From Tethya wilhelma (lineage: Eukaryota; Porifera; Demospongiae; Tethyida; Tethyidae), in contig CAXIPT010000005.1 of assembly GCA_964030475.1 (NCBI GenBank), forward strand, positions 3,903,709 through 3,967,708: DNA of 64,000 nt, read 5' to 3'. Both the position numbers and the translations under genes were made by a program. The stretch's first letter is position 1; each line of letters opens with the position of its first letter. The notes beneath the pieces were generated by a model, which saw only the letters and a program-made list of their open reading frames with translations, had not been told where the DNA came from and did not search any database. Of this stretch, positions 58,760 through 64,000 are shown in pieces.

Positions 58760-59711
58760 TTAAGTCATGCACAAGCTAAAATATTACCAATATTAATGCC
58801 CATGTTTTCAAGGGCACATTAGTTGTTTTGATATACAAAAACATGCACAAATACTTACCAAAACTGCACGGACACTAAGTCTTGACTCCTTCCATGGAAC
58901 AGACAGCTGTAACTGACAAACTTCCAAACAATACACGACGAAGAACCTCCTGCAGAGAATCACACACAGTAGATAGTACATAATAATAATTATCATGAAA
59001 TTATAGTCTAGGGACTAGAGCTAGCAGACAATGTTGGAAATAATTCTGGGTAGGTAAAGGTCATCAGTTGTAGAAATGATTATTGCATGGCTTGCACGCG
59101 CACAATTACACTCTGGTGTATGGTTGTTGGACCTGGTCATGAATCAACCAGGAAATATATTAGCTAAACCAGCATAAAGCTTGCTTGTGAGCAACCAGTA
59201 CCTACCAGAACACAACCACTCTTATCTTGTGACTTCCTAGTTAGTGGTTGACTGAGCCTGTAGCACGGAATGTTTCAACCATGGTAAAAATATTTCAACC
59301 AGGAAGTGCAATGGCTAAACTAAGGCAGTGTTTTGAAGGAACATTCCATTTTTTGTAGTACTGAGGTTATTATACATGTATGAATATCATTATACCTACA
59401 TCTATATCTACCATGTACAAGAGCAGATCACCACAACAGCTCATAAACGGATCAGCCAGTCAAAGAGGCATATTGTACTAGCTTACTGGTCGAACATATT
59501 TTAATAGAAAATTTTGAACTACAAGTTGAAAAGCAAAGTAAGTAAACACAAGAAAGTGAGCAAACTAAGTTATAGATGGATGTATACATATGGCACAGCT
59601 AGCATAAAATTGTTGACATACAAGTATGCATGCAGTAGTAGTAGTGCAATAGAACAATCAACTATTTTACACGTCTTTATAATAATTATTATCTGTTTGT
59701 TTTGTCTAGAA

Positions 59712-60005
59712 ATGATGGAAATGCTTCCAGCCATTGTCATACTACTGCTAGTGGTAGCATTATTTCTCAAAACTAGAGGCTGGTTTGAACGAGCTACTAC
59801 TATCACACGGCAAGGAGAAGCAATCAACCCACAGCAAACCAGTGTGGAAGAACAACACAAGTATGGAGAGCATGCACTCATTGTGCAGGGAAGTGCGGTG
59901 ATAGAGTTTCACAAGATAATGAATGGACGCAGTGAACTGTTTGAAAGCAGTGTACAAGAAGTAGATCAGGACTGTTCTAGTGAATTGGTGATTGCCAAAT
60001 ATTGA
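59712..60005 (+). CDS. Possible small single-pass membrane protein, about 97 residues
   Basis: From the ATG at 59712, just after an acceptor-like TTTGTCTAG, the frame reads MMEMLPAIVILLLVVALFL, a strong N-terminal hydrophobic helix. About 75 hydrophilic residues (RGWFERATTITRQGEAINP, GEHALIVQGSAVIEFH) follow, and the frame stops at 60003-60005. It stays open upstream to 59514, but that part lacks coding character. No family is recognised. An upstream exon is likely if the gene is real. Confidence 0.4.
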   Translation: MMEMLPAIVILLLVVALFLKTRGWFERATTITRQGEAINPQQTSVEEQHKYGEHALIVQGSAVIEFHKIMNGRSELFESSVQEVDQDCSSELVIAKY

Positions 60006-60319
60006 TGTATCGTGTAACTGTACGCTAAACCCAAGAAAACGTTAACTCTAAAACACAAATTGCATGCATGTACATGAGCATGAACACATGCTGAGTTATG
60101 GCAATGTCCAGATACTATATAGTGAGAGAAAGAGGATACTTTGTTTGGGCAAATGGTTCATTTCTTGGAGTTATTTACATGGAGAGATAAATCAGTTGCA
60201 TGACATTGAGAGCAAGTGCACAACATTTTGATAATATTATCAGTCATATCAGTGTTAGTGTTGGAAATTAAAATAACAGCAGCAGGTATAGCTAACTACA
60301 CTGTACTTACAATAATGGT

Positions 60320-60720
60320 AATCTCCTCAGGGTTTAACCACACTAAATCCCAGCAACGCCCTTTCACTTCTGGTGAGAGGCCTCCATGTACACACAGCAC
60401 CTCTTCATCTATGATCTAAGATAGAACAATATCACAAATGAACAAAGTTCCTGCCATGACACTGAACTTACAGCTGCTACACTTGAGTGATTTGTCTGCT
60501 CTCATGCATGGTAGTGAGGAGCTGGGTGAAGGTTTCAAGACTGTGGCCTCAATCAACAAAGTTAACCTATAACACTGTTTATGCCTGCTTTAATACGAAA
60601 AAAAAAAACTTTTAATCATTCTGTGGCAGTTGTTGACAATTACAAGCCATCTCTATCTACATGCATGGACTTACATTCTTTCCTCATTCTGCTCCAAGAC
60701 CAAAAAAATTATGACGTAAT
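60320..60720 (-). pseudogene. Decayed partial copy of PPP6C including its upstream region
   Basis: Blocks match the functional gene in the same order on the minus strand. About 60350-60420 corresponds to PPP6C exon 6 (HGGLSPE.. coding DNA, with its AGATCATAGATGAAGAGG). About 60471-60560 corresponds to fused bits of exons 5 and 4. About 60645-60668 corresponds to exon 1 (GCCATCTCTATC). Large internal deletions and small indels remove any frame. Introns are partly retained, so this came from DNA duplication, not retrotransposition. The copied CRE-type site lies at its right end, next to POLD3. Confidence 0.75.
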
Positions 60721-60850
60721 CCCAATAATTGTCAATTTTACTCAGGGGCTGCACAAAGAGGGAAAGAACAGAGCAGGGAAGAAGGGGAGGAAAACAACAG
60801 TGAAAGAAGGAGCACCCACTGTCCACTTACAGTAGTATCTATGGTCCACT
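60721..60850 (+). promoter_or_regulatory. POLD3 upstream region derived from duplicated PPP6C promoter DNA
   Basis: TGACGTAA at 60712-60719, then TCAATTTTACTCAGGGGCTG matching the region upstream of PPP6C (49430-49446), and then divergent sequence up to the POLD3 ATG at 60851. Promoter activity is inferred from position. Confidence 0.45.
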
Positions 60851-63366
60851 ATGCTTGCAGACTCTCTATATTTGGAAAATATTAATGAATATGTTCAGGA
60901 GGATAACAAGATAGTAAGTTGTGCTGTCTAATTCGTTATGCTTTGTGAAACATGATTTTTGAGAATTCTCTCTGCTCAGGTGACATACAAATGGCTCAGC
61001 AGAAAGCTTGATGTACCTGTGAATGCAGCTAAACAGTATGCTTACAATCATATTACACAAAGGGTAGCAACTCCCATATGCAAGGGGTGGCAACTGCCAA
61101 TCACTTAGTACTTGCATCCGTGACCGCGGTCAAGATCTTGACCATCATTTTGACCGTTGATCTTGGCTAAAATTTGATCTTGACTGCTATTACGTCATTA
61201 ATGACAACCATTACCAGTTTTGACCGTTCTGAAATTTCATTTTGACTGTTGACTTCCACTAAAATCTCATTTTGACTGTTGACCGTCATCTTGACCGCGG
61301 TTGCAGGTGCAAGTACTAAGTGATTGGCAGTTGCCACTCCTTGCATATGCTCCATGCAAGGCTATAGAGTGGGTTCAATTATGTCATATAACTGAAAGTA
61401 CTGTATTTGTCAAATAATACTCTTTTTTTTGCCATACGGAAGTAAATGACAGCTGCCCCTTTCTCTCTATATCACTCCTGTACAGTTGTGATTGTGCCTG
61501 TATGCAGGCAAGATTAGTCAAGGATGTATGTAGTCAGTCAGGCATGCCAGACTAAAGGGTCACAGATTAAAGTTGGTAAAGATCATTAAGAATGACAGCA
61601 GAATAACACTGCCTCTTATCCACAGTTCCTTGAGGCTGTGATTGTACAATTCACTTTGTAGTTTAGCTATGCATGCAAGTTATCAAATGACTATCATGAA
61701 TTTGTTCATCCAATGTCTCTCTGCTCTCTCCTTCAGGATGCTGTATTCATATGTTTCTCACTACCGTGGTGACAAGGCTGATGGCCAGACTCCTTCAGTG
61801 ACAGTGACCTACATTGTGAGTGGTCTCTTTGGGGACAAGGTATGCACTGTATGTTTGCCTGGCCTGTCAGTGAAGCTCTCTTCACTCTCCCTCTCTGCTT
61901 CTTCTCATTGGGTCTATGACCTCTTATGGTTAGGAGCACCAGGTACATTTGGTTCCAGAAGATGAATTAGAAGGTATATGCACATATACTTATCCTTGTG
62001 GAAACATACTGTATTAAGTGTTTTTGCATTCTCTCTCCCACACTCTTATTGCATGAAGCTACCAAGCAACAACTGGGTCATATTCTTGGCATCCATGTTT
62101 ACAGTGTTCAGAAGAATGAAGTAAAAGTAAGAAAGTACATGTATTGCTAGCTACCAACTGTGCATGATGCACATTGTGTTCCCTTCATCCAGGAAACAGA
62201 ATGTCTCTACACTGCCAATGAAGGTTTAAACAAAAAATATCTCCATGAGTATTCAAAGTATGTGGTGCACATAATATAGAACACTACATGAGTGTTCTAC
62301 ACCATTGCACCTCACTGTTAGATGGAGTCCAATAGAGTGTCCCTCTCCACCACAAGTGGTGAAGGCTTCAAGAGGCACAGCCACTCATATTGCTGAGGAG
62401 CTACCATCTGGTAAGGCTGAGAGAGATGGAAGAACAGAGCAAGCAAAACCCACCACACTCCACAGTGATAACAATGGTATGGACTTTGCTCTACTTCTAC
62501 TTTATCACACCAAAGTTAATGTGTCTTCCATTATTAAACAGCAAAGGGATCACTCAAGATCGAAGCTCCTACAACCAAACCTGAGAAGAAGACATTGCTA
62601 CAACCCAAGAAGGTGTGTACACCTAGTGGTTGATGTAGATGTGTGACCTAACTACATCACATGCAATTTTTTTTATCAACTTTAGTCTAGCTCTAAGAAG
62701 AAGCCTGAAAGGGGAACATTATCATCAATGTTTGCTAAAACAAGAGGTAATGAAGTTGTTGTTACTTTTTGTTTTTGTCAGTCATTGTGTGTCTTTATAC
62801 GTACAACGTTTTATGTGTAGAGAAAGCTGTAAAGAAGGAATCTCCAAGTAGTCTTACTTCACCGACCGGTTCTATAGAAGAACCAGTGTCTGAGTCAGGG
62901 GGCGAGCCTCTTGCTGGGCCCAAGAAAGAAACTAACATGACAGTTGTACATCTGTAAGGGAAAGACATTGCTTGGAGTTGAACTAAGATCTACATAATAA
63001 TATTCTAATATTAGAGTCTCTCCAAAGAAGTCTCCTTCCAAGTCTCCAAGGAAGCAAGTACGATCATCATCAGCAAAACTCTCTGTGAGTCTGTGACATT
63101 GTCATTCTTGAGGTAGAACAATGGATTACTGATTGTATTTGTGCATGAAGATCTCTGCAGGCAAATCCCAATCATTCAAAGGACTTCATGATTCTGATAT
63201 TGAAGGTATATTATTGTGAGGGTCAGTAACTTATTTAATGAACATCTTTACATCTACAAACTACAAGCAGATGATGAAAGTGAAGAAGAGAGTCAAAGTT
63301 CAAAGTCCAAAGATACTCACATGGTGGTAGCGGAAGCTAAGAAAAAGTCAGTTAATGGTTATTTGA
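60851..63366 (+). CDS. POLD3: DNA polymerase delta subunit 3, 3' end not resolved
   Basis: Exons: 60851-60913, 60980-61035, 61737-61839, 61934-61973, 62059-62126, 62193-62257, 62322-62476 (or ending at 62410), 62542-62612, 62686-62746, 62821-62953, 63015-63084, 63161-63204, and one from 63271 to at least 63366. The N-terminal domain is clear: DSLYLENINEYVQEDNKIVT, YKWLSRKLDVPVNAAKQMLY, TYIVSGL, then HVYSVQKNEVK, as in POLD3 of other animals. The rest is a charged, disordered Lys/Ser-rich tail, as expected. POLD3 is the PCNA-linked accessory subunit of polymerases delta and zeta. The C-terminal PCNA-binding (PIP) motif was not seen. The last exon runs into an inverted-repeat element, so the true end is probably to the right of the window. 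Confidence 0.85.
61081..61343. repeat. Inverted-repeat element, ends CAAGGGGTGG / CCACTCCTTG, in POLD3 intron 2
   Basis: Terminal inverted repeats of about 55 bp (left CAAGGGGTGGCAACTGCCAA, right TTGGCAG..TGCCACTCCTTG type) carry the 6-bp flanks CATATG at 61075-61080 and 61344-61349, a probable target-site duplication. The interior has repeated TTTTGACCGT or TTTTGACTGT words. It is related to 49741-50048 by its ends and repeat style. Confidence 0.75.
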
Positions 63367-63731
63367 CAAGTAGTAAAAATTTCAAAAAAATAAGTAGTGT
63401 AGGAATGGGCAGTGCGGTAAAAAGTATTGGAACAAGGCATGTCTCAATTTCGGCACATGACTACTTCATTTATTCTTAATCCTTCATATGGATCCTCAAT
63501 GATCTGTACTGTAATAACAGTATACCATAGCTTATTATTGCATTGGTTCAAATTCCTATAGTGGAGTAAACTATATAACAGATAGGTAATTAAACTGGAC
63601 TATATGGGGCAAAAATTGGGTATAAAAAATGAAGTAGTCATGTGCCGAAATTGAGACATGCCTTGTTCCAATACTTTTTACCGCACTGCCCATTCCTACA
63701 CTACTTATTTTTTTGAAATTTTTACTACTTG
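63367..63731. repeat. Long inverted repeat, arms of about 105 bp
   Basis: 63367-63472 and 63626-63731 are near-perfect inverted copies (inner landmark ACAAGGCATGTCTCAATTTC) around a loop of about 150 bp. A further part of the same family, CCACGTGGATAATAACCTTT at about 63849, matches 6540-6580 in reverse. The left arm lies in frame with the last visible POLD3 exon and would add an artificial tail to it. Confidence 0.85.
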
Positions 63732-64000
63732 TTCATTCACTTTTTTCAACACTACAGTGTTGAGACTATCAGAGACTGGTTAGTCCCTACAAAAAGCTTG
63801 CACTGCATTATGCTGGAGGAGGCTAATGCGCATGCGCATAATAATGCCACGTGGATAATAACCTTTGAACTTTACCTCCAAAGATGGCTGCATTGTAGTA
63901 CATGAATTTATACACTAAGTTTAAAACCTTTCTAGTTTTTGTTTAGGCCTATTTAAGATGAAAACGAGTATCAAGGAATGTAGTACCCATTAAAAGAACT
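63732..64000. other. Right-edge stretch, repeat-derived in part; no gene seen
   Basis: About 63760-63875 belongs to the same repeat family as 6538-6750. The last 120 bp hold nothing that I recognise. Further POLD3 exons may lie beyond. Confidence 0.5.

Larger units (their letters stand above)
57538..59711. other. Intergenic, element-rich; exon-like scraps on the minus strand
   Basis: It carries a TA-flanked MITE (57907-58104) and a TTAA-flanked element (58170-58759). On the minus strand, 57740-57828 (VAVEDGLPQRSAIKLTEP) and 58857-58950 (VPWKESRLSVRAVL) have splice-like borders, but their phases do not join, so no gene is called. Confidence 0.4.

Noticed and set aside
57634..58996. Two minus-strand exon-like pieces (57740-57828 and 58857-58950)
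   Set aside because: Each has splice-like borders, but the phases do not join without a stop codon, and a TTAA element separates them.
59514..59711. N-terminal 66 codons of the 163-codon ORF ending at 60005
   Set aside because: The composition is not coding-like and an acceptor-like site lies just before the ATG at 59712. Only the downstream part is proposed, with low confidence.
1..64000. CRISPR arrays, operons, riboswitches or bacterial elements
   Set aside because: The DNA is animal nuclear sequence with introns throughout. The short repeats found are microsatellites or inverted-repeat elements without regular spacers.

Overview
The window looks like animal nuclear DNA from an AT-rich, compact genome with short GT-AG introns. 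I think it is most likely a demosponge. That is an inference from gene content (CUL3, TAF9, CCDC40, PPP6C, POLD3, a propionyl-CoA carboxylase alpha chain, Death-ankyrin proteins, intronless beta-helix membrane proteins) and many small inverted-repeat elements. No species marker was seen. Single N characters at 2031, 9431, 43713 and 53400 look like contig joins, and the pieces either side of the first two do not fit as simple neighbours.

Layout, left to right. 1-2030: reverse-oriented fragments of a membrane-protein family. 2032-6237: a minus-strand Death-domain plus ankyrin-repeat gene. 7204-11640: a 2.2 kb stretch of PCCA exons present twice either side of the N at 9431, then the PCCA 3' end to 12590. 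13139-29705: a tandem array (A, B, C) of very large, mostly intronless proteins. Each has a signal peptide, a long Asn/Gly-rich beta-helix ectodomain, a Cys-rich juxtamembrane segment and a multi-helix membrane domain. A is intact, B carries a 1-nt frameshift after its signal peptide, and C is broken in the middle. 30484-31129: a small Cys-rich gene that I assembled from four exons. 31445-34576: a pannexin/LRRC8-like four-helix channel gene. 35010-41111: CUL3 (minus), sharing a 295-bp divergent promoter with TAF9 (41407-42598). 42775-47482: CCDC40, tail to tail with PPP6C (47732-49358, minus). 49410-53760: mostly repeats and orphan exons. 55563-57537: a Lys-rich protein with an internal duplication. 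60320-60720: a decayed PPP6C copy that still carries the PPP6C upstream region. POLD3 starts right after it at 60851 and runs to the right edge.

Most of the genes are housekeeping: ubiquitin ligase scaffold, TFIID/SAGA subunit, ciliary ruler, PP6 phosphatase, DNA polymerase delta subunit and mitochondrial carboxylase. The unusual part is the beta-helix membrane-protein array. Its ends are nearly constant and the centre of the ectodomain is divergent. It shows signs of gene conversion, pseudogenisation and copy-number change, including a second arrangement on 1-2030 in which most of copy B is missing. This is how variable surface-receptor families behave, but no function can be assigned from sequence alone.

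Exon borders were placed by hand from GT/AG sites, reading-frame continuity and family resemblance. Identity statements are by eye, not computed.
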